Assembly: GCF_018614615.1 (NCBI RefSeq)
Contig: NZ_JAGGOK010000031.1
Span: 92,757-156,756 of the forward strand
Reading direction: 5' to 3'
Origin: Streptomyces sp. ISL-100
Lineage (GTDB): Bacteria; Actinomycetota; Actinomycetes; Streptomycetales; Streptomycetaceae
DNA: 64,000 bases
Position 1 is the stretch's first letter. The number at the start of each line of letters is the position of its first letter. The position numbers and the translations under genes are program-made. Shown here piece after piece: positions 1-7,186 of the stretch. The notes beneath the pieces were generated by a model. The model was not told where the DNA came from. It was given only the letters and a program-made list of their open reading frames with translations, and did no database searches.

Positions 1-394
1 CGTCGAGCAGCATCGTCATCCCGCGGTTCGCGGCGACCACGGTGTACGAACCGTCGACGACGACGGCGGGGTACGGCTCGTAGCCCACCAGCAGCCGCTC
101 GATGCCCTCGCGCAGGGCGGCGAGCGAGGGGTCGTCGAGCGGAGTCTCGGTGTACTGGGGAGCGTAACCCGCCGCCAGCAGAAGGGCGTTGCGCTCGCGC
201 ACGGGTACGTCGAGGTGCTCGGCCAGGCGCAGCACCATCTCCTGGCTCGGGCGCGACCTGCCGGTCTCGATGAAGCTGATGTGCCGGGCGGACGAATCGG
301 CGCGCAAAGCCAGCTCCAGCTGGCTCAGCCGGCGCTGCTCACGCCAGCCGCGCAGCAGCGCACCCACACCCTTGTCGACTGCGACAGTTGTCAT
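1..394 (-). CDS. XRE-family (MmyB-like) transcriptional regulator, C-terminus cut by window edge
   Basis: The 131 visible residues start at ATG 394-392 and continue beyond position 1. Residues about 10-66 form a lambda-repressor-type helix-turn-helix (GWREQRRLSQLELALRAD, then RHISFIETGRSRPS). From about residue 95 the chain enters the MmyB-like ligand-binding domain (GIERLLVGYEPYPAVVVDG), which is known from actinobacterial regulators that often control a neighbouring oxidoreductase. It is transcribed away from the pterin dehydratase gene at 508, so the 113-bp gap holds divergent promoters. The target and ligand cannot be told because the C-terminal half lies outside the window. Confidence 0.85.
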   Translation of the reverse strand, partial: MTTVAVDKGVGALLRGWREQRRLSQLELALRADSSARHISFIETGRSRPSQEMVLRLAEHLDVPVRERNALLLAAGYAPQYTETPLDDPSLAALREGIERLLVGYEPYPAVVVDGSYTVVAANRGMTMLLD

Positions 395-507
395 GGGTCA
401 AGACGGTAACCGACCGCCGGTTACGCCAAACCGCCGATGCACCGCCGATTCACCGCCGGAAGGTGGCAGGCTGATCAGCAACACCGCAACTTGGAGGGAG
501 CTTCGCC

Positions 508-813
508 ATGGCCACTGAGCCGTTGTCGCAGAAGGAGATCGAGGACCGTCTCCGCGAACTCCCCGGCTGGTCGCTGGAGGACAACCGGATCGCCCGTACG
601 TACCGGCTCGGCTCGCACTTCGCGGCCGCCGCGCTGGTCGTCCACGTGGCCGGGATCCAGGACGAGCTGGACCACCATTCCGACCTGACGCTCGGCTACA
701 ACAGTGTGGCGCTGACCGTGAACACGCACAGCGCGGGAGGGGCCGTCACCGACCTCGACTTCGAGCTCGCGCGCCGGGTCGAGGACATCGCGCCCGGACA
801 CGGAGCCGGCTGA
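508..813 (+). CDS. 4a-hydroxytetrahydrobiopterin dehydratase (pterin carbinolamine dehydratase)
   Basis: The 101-residue protein covers the whole single-domain PCD/DCoH family. The active-site block DHHSDLTLGYNSVAL followed by NTHSAGG and VTDLD is clear; the usual HHPD reads HHSD here. The family dehydrates 4a-hydroxytetrahydropterin to the quinonoid dihydropterin during pterin-dependent hydroxylation or as housekeeping. No aromatic amino acid hydroxylase lies next to it. A GGAGG ribosome-binding site precedes the ATG. The methyltransferase gene follows after 7 bp, so the two are probably cotranscribed. Confidence 0.9.
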   Translation: MATEPLSQKEIEDRLRELPGWSLEDNRIARTYRLGSHFAAAALVVHVAGIQDELDHHSDLTLGYNSVALTVNTHSAGGAVTDLDFELARRVEDIAPGHGAG

Positions 814-820
814 GCCACGC

Positions 821-1576
821 ATGCTGGACTACGACACCGAAGCGACCGTGTACGACGCCACGCGCGGCGGCGTCCCCCGGGCCGAGGCCGCCGCGCAGGC
901 GGTGCTCGGCCTCGTACCCGGGCGCGCCCGTACCCTCCTCGACATCGGCTGCGGCACCGGCATCGTCACCGCCCGGCTGGCCCGGCCGGGCCTGCGGGTG
1001 CTGGGCGCGGACGCGTCGTACGGCATGGCGAGGAAGGCGGCGGAGCGAGTGGGCGCGGGCGGGGCGGTCGTCCTCGCCGACGTACGCCGACTGCCGCTGT
1101 GCGACGCGTCCGTCGACGCGGTCAGCGCGGTCTGGCTGCTGCACCTGGTGCGGGACGCGGCGGAGGTCGTGGCCGAGGCGGCGCGGGTGCTGCGGCCGGG
1201 CGGAGTGTTCATCACCACCGTCGACAAGGACGACGCACACGACGTGGGCTCCGACATCGACGCCGTCCTCGCCCCGCACCGTACGCCCGAGGCCTTCGAC
1301 CGTACGGACCTGATAGAGGCGTACGCCGCCGAGCACGGCCTGGTCCCCGTGGCCGACGCGTACTTCACCGGTCACGGCCAGGGCCGCTCGCCCCTGCGCA
1401 CCGCTGCCGCCCTGCTCAAGGGCCGGTACGCCTCCCGCATAGCCGCCGACGGCGCGGCGGCCAAGGCCATCGCGGCCGCGCTCGCCGCGCTGCCGGCCCC
1501 CGACGCGCCGCGCCCCGACCCGCGCTACCGGCTGCTCGCCCTGCACAAGATCACTCAGATGACGGCCGACGGGTGA
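821..1576 (+). CDS. class I SAM-dependent methyltransferase
   Basis: The 251-residue protein has the SAM-binding motif I (LLDIGCGTGIVTARLA) at about residues 40-55, the acidic strand (GADAS) and a post-I block (LPLCDASVDAVSAVWLLH). It therefore belongs to the Methyltransf_11/25-type class I fold. The start at 821 lies 7 bp after the pterin dehydratase stop and has no strong ribosome-binding site, so translational coupling is likely. The substrate cannot be deduced. A GC-rich hairpin at 1613-1636 follows the gene. Confidence 0.85.
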   Translation: MLDYDTEATVYDATRGGVPRAEAAAQAVLGLVPGRARTLLDIGCGTGIVTARLARPGLRVLGADASYGMARKAAERVGAGGAVVLADVRRLPLCDASVDAVSAVWLLHLVRDAAEVVAEAARVLRPGGVFITTVDKDDAHDVGSDIDAVLAPHRTPEAFDRTDLIEAYAAEHGLVPVADAYFTGHGQGRSPLRTAAALLKGRYASRIAADGAAAKAIAAALAALPAPDAPRPDPRYRLLALHKITQMTADG

Positions 1577-1612
1577 AATCCATGACCGGAAGACCCCGCG
1601 CCCGTCCGCGCC

Positions 1613-1636
1613 GAACCGCCCGGCGACGGGCGGTTC
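1613..1636 (+). terminator. GC-rich stem-loop after methyltransferase gene
   Basis: A perfect inverted repeat GAACCGCCC / GGGCGGTTC with a 6-nt loop lies 37 bp after the methyltransferase stop. There is no T-run, as is common for Streptomyces terminators. The rest of the 281-bp space to the next gene holds nothing else convincing. Confidence 0.5.
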
Positions 1637-1857
1637 CAGGCGGCCGGTGCGCTGTTGACCCAAGCGGTCGTACGGACTCCCGCCGCGTGGGGTCGGCCGG
1701 CTCACCGGAGCCGCCGGAGCCGTGGCCGCTACCGGGAGACCGGAACCGGCCGGTGACTGGATACGGGCTGTGCTGCCCATTGGGACCACCGACCACTCCT
1801 GGAACCGGCCGAGCTGCGCGAGCGCCTGCGGGAGACGGCGCGCGAGCTCGGCGCGCT

Positions 1858-2715
1858 CTACGCGACGTGCGCCACCTGACCGTTCCACGCGCCGGCCGCC
1901 GCCGCTTCCCGGGCGAAGTCGGTGAAGTCCTTGGGGGCGCGGCCCAGAACACGCTCGACGCCGTCCGTCACCGACGCGTTGTGGCCGTCGAGCAGCGTCG
2001 TGAACAGCCCGGCGAGCCAGCCGGCCTCCGGCGCCGGCATTCCGTACTGCTGAAGCAGCCCGGCGTACTGCGGACCGGACACCGGGACGTACCGCACCTC
2101 GCGGCCCGTCGCCTTCGAGATCTCGGCCGCCGCCTCGGTGAAGGTCAGCAGGCGGGGGCCGGTCAGCTCGTGCACCCGGCCCGCGTGCCCGTCCTCGGTG
2201 AGCACCGCGACCACGACGTCCGCCAAATCGTCCGCATGCACCCACGGCTCGGGCGTCTCGCCCGCCGGGAAGGCCACCTCGCCGGCGATCACCCCTTCCG
2301 CCATGGCGCCCTCGCTGAAGTTCTGCGCGAAGAAACTGCCGCGTACGACGGTCAGTCCGGCATCGCCGGATTCGCGCAGCGCCTCCTCGGCGGCGACCGC
2401 TTCGGGCTCGCCGCGCCCCGACAGCAGCACCAGCCGCCGCACTCCGTTCTCGTGCGCGATCCGCCCGAACGTCCGCACCGCCGCCACCGCGCCGGGCGCG
2501 GCCAGGTCCGGGTAGTACGCCACGTACGCGGCGTCCGCGCCCCGCAGGGCCGGACCCCACGTCGACTCGTCCTCCCAGTCGAACCGCACCTCGCCCTTGC
2601 GCGACCCCGACCTGACGGTCACGCCGAGGGCGCCGAGCCGCTCGACCACCCGCCGGCCGGTCTTGCCCGTGCCGCTCGTCACCAACACCGTTTCGCGCTT
2701 CGCCTGTTCTGTCAT
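1858..2715 (-). CDS. NmrA-like NAD(P)-binding reductase (atypical SDR)
   Basis: The 285-residue protein opens with a Rossmann nucleotide-binding loop (VLVTSGTGKTGRRVVERL). Further blocks are typical of NmrA/QOR2-type atypical SDRs: LVLLSGRGE, VVRGSFFAQNF, and the C-terminal WVHADDLADVVVAVL followed by HELTGPRLLTFTEAA. Such proteins bind NAD(P)H and act as quinone or ketone reductases or as redox sensors. It is divergent from the AraC-type gene at 2797 with 81 bp between the starts, so that regulator probably controls it. Substrate unknown. Confidence 0.88.
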   Translation of the reverse strand: MTEQAKRETVLVTSGTGKTGRRVVERLGALGVTVRSGSRKGEVRFDWEDESTWGPALRGADAAYVAYYPDLAAPGAVAAVRTFGRIAHENGVRRLVLLSGRGEPEAVAAEEALRESGDAGLTVVRGSFFAQNFSEGAMAEGVIAGEVAFPAGETPEPWVHADDLADVVVAVLTEDGHAGRVHELTGPRLLTFTEAAAEISKATGREVRYVPVSGPQYAGLLQQYGMPAPEAGWLAGLFTTLLDGHNASVTDGVERVLGRAPKDFTDFAREAAAAGAWNGQVAHVA

Positions 2716-2796
2716 GCCTCAAGGTTCGCGGCGTACGCCTGGACGGGCCATGCTCCAGAGGCTCAACTCCATACGCCTGCGTCTACGCTGGAGCAC

Positions 2797-3792
2797 ATGG
2801 ACGTACTCGCGGGTCTGCTCGACGGGCCGCGCGCCCGGGGCGCCTTCCTCCTCCGGGCCGTGCTGAACCCGCCCTGGGCGGTGCGGATCGAGGACCGGGC
2901 GCCGCTCTCCCTGATGTGCATGAGCCGCGGCAACGCCTGGGTGATGCCCGACAGCGGCGACCCGGTGCTGCTGCGCCCCGGTGACGTCGCCATCGCGCGC
3001 GGCCCTGAGCCGTACACCTGCGCCGACGACCCGGCGAGCCCGCCGCGAGCTGTCATCGGGCCCGGCGGGGTGTGCGGCACGCTTCAGGGGGAGCCGCTGT
3101 CCGAGACGATGCATCTCGGTGTACGGACATGGGGCGACAGCCCGGACGGCGCCTCGGCGATGCTCATCGGCACGTACCAGCTGGAGGGGGAGGTCAGCGG
3201 GCGTCTCCTCGACGCGCTGCCGCCGCTCGTCCACCTGCCCGCCGAGCTGTGGAACTGCCCGCTGATGCCGGTCATGGAAGACGAGATCAGCAGGGACGAA
3301 CCGGGGCAGAGCGTGATGCTGGACCGGCTGCTCGACCTGCTGCTGATCGCGACGCTGCGGTCGTGGTTCTCGCGCCCCGAGGCGGCGGCTCCCGCCTGGT
3401 ACCTGGCGATGGGCGATCCGGTAGTCGGCCGGGCCCTGCGGCTGATGCAGAACGATCCCGCCCACCCGTGGACGGTCGCCGAGCTTGCCGCGCAGGCCGG
3501 CGTTTCACGGGCGGGCCTCGCCCGGCGCTTCACCGAGCTGGTGGGGGAGCCGCCGATGGCGTACCTCACAGGGTGGCGGCTCGCGCTCGCCGCTGACCTG
3601 CTGAGGGAGACGGAAGCGACGGTGGGGGCGGTGGCGCGCCAGGTCGGCTACAGCGGGTCCTTCGCGCTGAGCGCGGCATTCAAGCGGGTCCGGGGGGTCA
3701 GCCCGCAGGAGTACCGGAGGAGCGGGGCCGGTTTGCCGAACCGGCAACAAGGTTTGCCGTCGGAGCGGTCGGGCCTGAAGGTGGAGGCATGA
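2797..3792 (+). CDS. AraC-family transcriptional regulator with cupin-type sensor domain
   Basis: The 331-residue protein has an N-terminal cupin-like AraC sensor domain (about residues 1-190, with LLRPGDVAIARGPEPY) and a C-terminal double helix-turn-helix (about 220-325: WTVAELAAQAGVSRAGLARRF, then VGAVARQVGYSGSFALSAAF and VSPQEYR). The ATG at 2797 begins MDVLAGLLDGPRARGAFLL, the usual start of this subfamily, which generally regulates a divergent SDR or oxidoreductase gene. Here the NmrA-like gene is divergent. The stop overlaps the start of the methyltransferase gene at 3789 (ATGA), so the two are coexpressed. Confidence 0.88.
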   Translation: MDVLAGLLDGPRARGAFLLRAVLNPPWAVRIEDRAPLSLMCMSRGNAWVMPDSGDPVLLRPGDVAIARGPEPYTCADDPASPPRAVIGPGGVCGTLQGEPLSETMHLGVRTWGDSPDGASAMLIGTYQLEGEVSGRLLDALPPLVHLPAELWNCPLMPVMEDEISRDEPGQSVMLDRLLDLLLIATLRSWFSRPEAAAPAWYLAMGDPVVGRALRLMQNDPAHPWTVAELAAQAGVSRAGLARRFTELVGEPPMAYLTGWRLALAADLLRETEATVGAVARQVGYSGSFALSAAFKRVRGVSPQEYRRSGAGLPNRQQGLPSERSGLKVEA

Positions 3793-4703
3793 CTGACAGC
3801 CCCAGCCACAGCCACAGCCATAACCACACCCACAATCACGGCAGCCATCACGCCACCGACTTCGACTGGGACGCGCTCGGCACGCACCTGGAGCACGAGG
3901 CCGAGGTGAACCGTCCCGTGTACGAGCAGGCCGCGGCCTGGATCGCCGAGCGCGTCCGGGCGCCGCAGGGCGTACGCCGCGTCCTGGACATCGGCAGCGG
4001 CCCCGGACTCATCACCTGCATGCTCGCCGATGCCTTCCCGGACGCCGAGGTCGTGGCCGTCGACGGTACGCCGGCGCTCCTTGAGCGCGCCCGGGCGCGG
4101 GCGGAGCGCTCCGGCCTGGGGGAGCGGGTACGTACCCTCGTCGCCGAAGTGCCCGACGAGCTCGGCTCCTTGGGCGAGGCCGACCTGGTCTGGGCCGCCA
4201 ACTCCCTGCACCACGTCGGCGACCAGCGCGCGGCCCTCACCGGCTTCGCCGGGCTGCTGCGCCCCGGCGGGGCGGTGGCCCTGTTCGAGGGCGGCCTGGC
4301 CCCGCGCCACCTGCCCCGCGACATCGGGATCGGCAGGCCGGGCCTGGAGGCGCGGCTGGAGGCCGTACGGAGCGAGTGGTTCGCCGCAATGCGGGAGGCG
4401 CTGCCCGGCGCGAAGTCCGAGGTGGAGGACTGGAGTGCGTTGCTGGCCGCCGCCGGGCTGACCCCGGGCGGCAGCCGTTCCTTCCTGCTCGACCTGCCGG
4501 CCCCGCTGCAGGCCGCGGCGCGCGAGCTGGTCGTCGAGACCTTCGCGCGGCAGCGGGAGGTCTTCGCCGACCGCCTCGCTGCCGACGACGTGGCGACGCT
4601 GGAGCGGCTGCTGGACGCGCGGGACCCGGTCGGCCTGGCTCAGCGCCCCGACGTGTTCATGCTGCAGGCGCGCACGCTGCACATCGCGCACCGCCCCGCC
4701 TGA
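3789..4703 (+). CDS. class I SAM-dependent methyltransferase with histidine-rich N-terminus
   Basis: The 304-residue protein has an unusual first 25 residues, in which histidine alternates with Ser/Asn/Thr (SHSHSHNHTHNHGSHH). This could bind divalent metal. The methyltransferase domain follows: motif I VLDIGSGPGLITCMLA at about residues 65-80, motif II VVAVDG, and WAANSLHHVGD. The ATGA overlap with the AraC gene and the GGAGG preceding the ATG show translational coupling. The substrate is unknown. Confidence 0.85.
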   Translation: MTDSPSHSHSHNHTHNHGSHHATDFDWDALGTHLEHEAEVNRPVYEQAAAWIAERVRAPQGVRRVLDIGSGPGLITCMLADAFPDAEVVAVDGTPALLERARARAERSGLGERVRTLVAEVPDELGSLGEADLVWAANSLHHVGDQRAALTGFAGLLRPGGAVALFEGGLAPRHLPRDIGIGRPGLEARLEAVRSEWFAAMREALPGAKSEVEDWSALLAAAGLTPGGSRSFLLDLPAPLQAAARELVVETFARQREVFADRLAADDVATLERLLDARDPVGLAQRPDVFMLQARTLHIAHRPA

Positions 4704-4725
4704 GCGGCCGGTCGGACCGTACGGC

Positions 4726-5214
4726 CTACGGGTTGAACACCGGCTCCAACTGCCACCACTGGCCGGGAGAGTCGGTGTCCTCCCACTGCTGCACATTCGC
4801 GCCGTCGTCCATGCTGCCGTCCGCGACTTCGAGCAGCAGCCCGCTGACGTAACTGATCAGCGTGACCGTGCCCGGCGCGTCCAGGTGCTGTTCTACGATC
4901 CACTCCTGGGCGCCGAAGTTGTTGGCCTTCCACTGCTGGATGTTGGCGCCGTTCTCGGTGGAGGCCCCGGCAACGTCGAGCCGCTTGCCGCTGGCGGCGT
5001 TCACCAGGTGGTAGAGGCCGCCGCCGCTGTGCACCGCGGACACCTCCCACTGCTGCGCGGGTGCGCCGGTGTCCTTGCCCTGCTGGACGTTCGCGCCGCT
5101 GCCCTTGTGGCCGCCGTACACCTCCAGCAGCAGCCCGCTGCCGACATTGCGCAGCCGGTACGGGCCTTCCTGGATGGGCTGCGGCTGCGGCTGCTGGGCG
5201 TCGTCCCCGCTCAT
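4726..5214 (-). CDS. ricin-type beta-trefoil lectin domain protein
   Basis: The 162-residue protein is a single beta-trefoil. It has three internal repeats, each ending in a QxW-type motif (QQW at about residues 63, 108 and 150) and each preceded by a SGLLLEV- or GKRLDV-type strand. This is the carbohydrate-binding CBM13/RicinB_lectin_2 fold. The start was set at 5214 because AAGGAG lies 8 nt upstream; a longer frame to 5244 lacks such a site. No signal peptide or catalytic domain is present, so it would be a stand-alone cytoplasmic lectin. The N-terminus is Gln/Pro-rich. Confidence 0.85.
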   Translation of the reverse strand: MSGDDAQQPQPQPIQEGPYRLRNVGSGLLLEVYGGHKGSGANVQQGKDTGAPAQQWEVSAVHSGGGLYHLVNAASGKRLDVAGASTENGANIQQWKANNFGAQEWIVEQHLDAPGTVTLISYVSGLLLEVADGSMDDGANVQQWEDTDSPGQWWQLEPVFNP

Positions 5215-5289
5215 GTTCCGTACTCCTTCAGGTGGTTGGGGCATTGAGGACGGCGGTCAGCAGTCCCGGGAAGCGGCTAGTGCGCAACC

Positions 5290-5307
5290 GTACGATAAGC
5301 GTCGTAC
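5290..5307. promoter_or_regulatory. inverted repeat GTACGA-N6-TCGTAC, TetR-type operator candidate
   Basis: Two perfect 6-bp arms are separated by 6 bp. The repeat lies 8 bp before the surviving 3' end of an SDR gene (5316-5408). It looks like the operator of the lost gene, left behind by an internal deletion. Confidence 0.45.
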
Positions 5308-5315
5308 AGTCGTAC

Positions 5316-5408
5316 TGCAGGCTGGCCGTCTTCCTCGTCCCGGGCGACGCGGCGTACATCAACGGCGAGAGCATCCGCATCGACGGGGGCGCGTCGCGCT
5401 CGCTCTGA
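5316..5408 (+). pseudogene. 3' remnant of a short-chain dehydrogenase/reductase gene
   Basis: A frame of 30 codons ends in TGA at 5406-5408. It reads AVFLVPGDAAYINGESIRI then DGGASRSL, which is the conserved C-terminal end of classical SDRs (FL.S..A.YI.G..I..DGG). The catalytic YxxxK and the Rossmann N-terminus are absent anywhere upstream. The remnant directly abuts a TetR-type operator candidate, consistent with a deletion that removed nearly the whole gene. Nothing else was found in 5215-5495. Confidence 0.6.
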
Positions 5409-5495
5409 CGTACCTCTGACGCACCCGCTCATGGCGAACGGCGCCTAACCGGACCGAACCGGTTGACGCCGTCTTCACCGTGCTGTGTCAGGTTG

Positions 5496-6332
5496 TCAGG
5501 CGCCGAAGTCGAAGGTCGCCGGGTCCGGGCCGAGGCGCTTGCCCTCGTCGAGCGCGGCGAAGGCCGCCAGGTCGTCGGCGTCCAGCTCGAAGCCGAAGAC
5601 GTCGAGGTTCTCCTCGATCCGGGACGGCGTCACGGACTTGGGGATCACGACATTGCCGGTCTGGAGGTGCCAGCGCAGCACCGCCTGAGCCGGGGTCTTC
5701 CCGTGCTTTCGGGCCACCGCGACGACCGTGGGGACCTCCAGGAGTCCCTTGCCCTGGCCGAGCGGCGACCAGGCCTCGGTCGCGATGCCGTGCTGGGTGT
5801 GGAAGGCGCGCGACGCCTCCTGCTGAAGCTGCGGGTGGAGCTCGATCTGGTTGACGGCCGGGACGACCGAGGTCTCACCGATCAGGCGCTCAAGGTGCTC
5901 GGGGAGGAAGTTGGAGACGCCGATCGCCTTGGCGCGGCCGTCCGCGTAGATCTTCTCGAAGGCCTTGTACGTGTCCACGTACGCGTCCTTGGACGGCAGC
6001 GGCCAGTGGATCAGGTACAGGTCGACGTAGTCGAGGCCGAGCTTCGCCAGCGAGGCGTCGAAGGCGCGCAGCGTGGAGTCGAAACCCTGTTCGGAATTCC
6101 AGAGCTTTGTCGTGATGAACAGCTCGTCGCGGGCGACACCGGAGGCGGCGATGGCCTTTCCGGTGCCGGTCTCGTTCTCGTAGATCGCGGCTGTGTCGAT
6201 GGATCGGTACCCGGCCTGGATCGCGGTGCCGACGGCCTTCTCGGCCTCGTCGTCAGGCACCTGCCATACGCCGAAGCCGAGCTGGGGCATCTCGACGCCG
6301 TTGTTCAGAGTGAGGGTGGGGGCCTTGCTCAC
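5496..6332 (-). CDS. aldo/keto reductase
   Basis: The 278-residue protein is a (beta/alpha)8 NADPH-dependent aldo/keto reductase of the 2,5-diketo-gluconate-reductase-like group. The catalytic tetrad is visible: Asp and Tyr in SIDTAAIYENE, Lys in FITTKLW, and His in YLIHWPLP. The cofactor-binding end reads VIPKSVTPSRIEENLDVF. The start was set at GTG 6332 (VSKAPTLTLNNG) with AAGGAT 11 nt upstream rather than the longer frame to 6383. It reduces aldehydes or ketones; the physiological substrate is unknown. It is followed by nothing on its strand before the lectin. Confidence 0.92.
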   Translation of the reverse strand: MSKAPTLTLNNGVEMPQLGFGVWQVPDDEAEKAVGTAIQAGYRSIDTAAIYENETGTGKAIAASGVARDELFITTKLWNSEQGFDSTLRAFDASLAKLGLDYVDLYLIHWPLPSKDAYVDTYKAFEKIYADGRAKAIGVSNFLPEHLERLIGETSVVPAVNQIELHPQLQQEASRAFHTQHGIATEAWSPLGQGKGLLEVPTVVAVARKHGKTPAQAVLRWHLQTGNVVIPKSVTPSRIEENLDVFGFELDADDLAAFAALDEGKRLGPDPATFDFGA

Positions 6333-6379
6333 GAGCGATCGATCCTTACGTCGTCGGTTGATACTCCCAGCGTCAACGA

Positions 6380-7186
6380 TCAAGCGTCCCGGTGCATTCC
6401 CGCGACGGTCCCGAGATATGCGTCACGGACGGCGGGGTCCTGTCGCACCTGGGTGGCGTTGCCCTCGGCGAGAACCGTGCCGAGGTCGAGGACGACGACG
6501 CGGGCGCAGAGCTCCATCACGAAGGCGGCATTGTGCTCGACGAGCAGCACGGCGCAGCCTTCCTCGGCCGCCAAGTTCCGGATTACGGCGGTCAGTTGCT
6601 CCCTCTCCTCTCCCGACATGCCGGAGGCCGGTTCGTCGAGCAGCAGGACGCGGGGAGGGTCCGCCAGGGCGCGGGCCAGTTCGACCATGCGGGCCCGGCC
6701 GACGGGGAGCGTCCCGGCGTACGACTCGGCGAGCGCGTCTAGGCCGCACGAGTGCAGGACCGTTGCGGCGCGTTCGCGGCGCGCTGCCTCGCGGGCACGC
6801 CGGGTGGGCGCCGCAAGCAGATCGGCGGCGAGGCCGCCCCCGCCGCCGCGCCACTCCTGGGCGACGAGGAGGTTGTCGGCAACGGTCAGCCGGCCGAAGA
6901 GCTGCTGACGCTGGAAGGTGCGGCGCATGCCGTGGCGGGCGCGCCAGACGGGAGTGCGGCGCGTGATGTCCGTACCGTCGAGAAGGACGCGGCCGGTATC
7001 GGGGCGGCGGATGCCTGACAGAACATCGAACAGGGTCGTCTTGCCGGCGCCGTTCGGGCCGATGAGACCGCACACTTCGCCGGGGCGGACGGCGACGCCC
7101 ACGCCGTCCAGGGCGGTGACGCCGCCGAAGCGGACGCCGATTCCGGCTGCCTCCAGTACGTACGTGTCGCTCCTGGTCCCACTCAT
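6380..7186 (-). CDS. branched-chain amino acid-type ABC transporter ATP-binding protein (LivG-like)
   Basis: The 268-residue ATPase has Walker A GPNGAGKTT, a Q-loop region, Walker B VLLLDEPASGM and the switch region LLVEHNAAFVMEL. These, and the LivG-type GMRRTFQRQQLFGRLTV, place it with LivG/BraF. The signature loop reads LPVGRARMVEL instead of a canonical LSGGQ. The start codon overlaps the stop of the upstream LivHMF fusion gene (ATGA), so both ATPases are made together. It would energise uptake of a branched-chain amino acid or another small organic acid or amide. Confidence 0.9.
   Translation of the reverse strand: MSGTRSDTYVLEAAGIGVRFGGVTALDGVGVAVRPGEVCGLIGPNGAGKTTLFDVLSGIRRPDTGRVLLDGTDITRRTPVWRARHGMRRTFQRQQLFGRLTVADNLLVAQEWRGGGGGLAADLLAAPTRRAREAARRERAATVLHSCGLDALAESYAGTLPVGRARMVELARALADPPRVLLLDEPASGMSGEEREQLTAVIRNLAAEEGCAVLLVEHNAAFVMELCARVVVLDLGTVLAEGNATQVRQDPAVRDAYLGTVAGMHRDA

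Noticed and set aside
1780..1879. Possible gene 3' remnant on the + strand ending ELRERLRETARELGALYATCAT
   Set aside because: The helix-like end is suggestive of a regulator C-terminus, but the match is too short and it overlaps the NmrA-like gene's 3' end.
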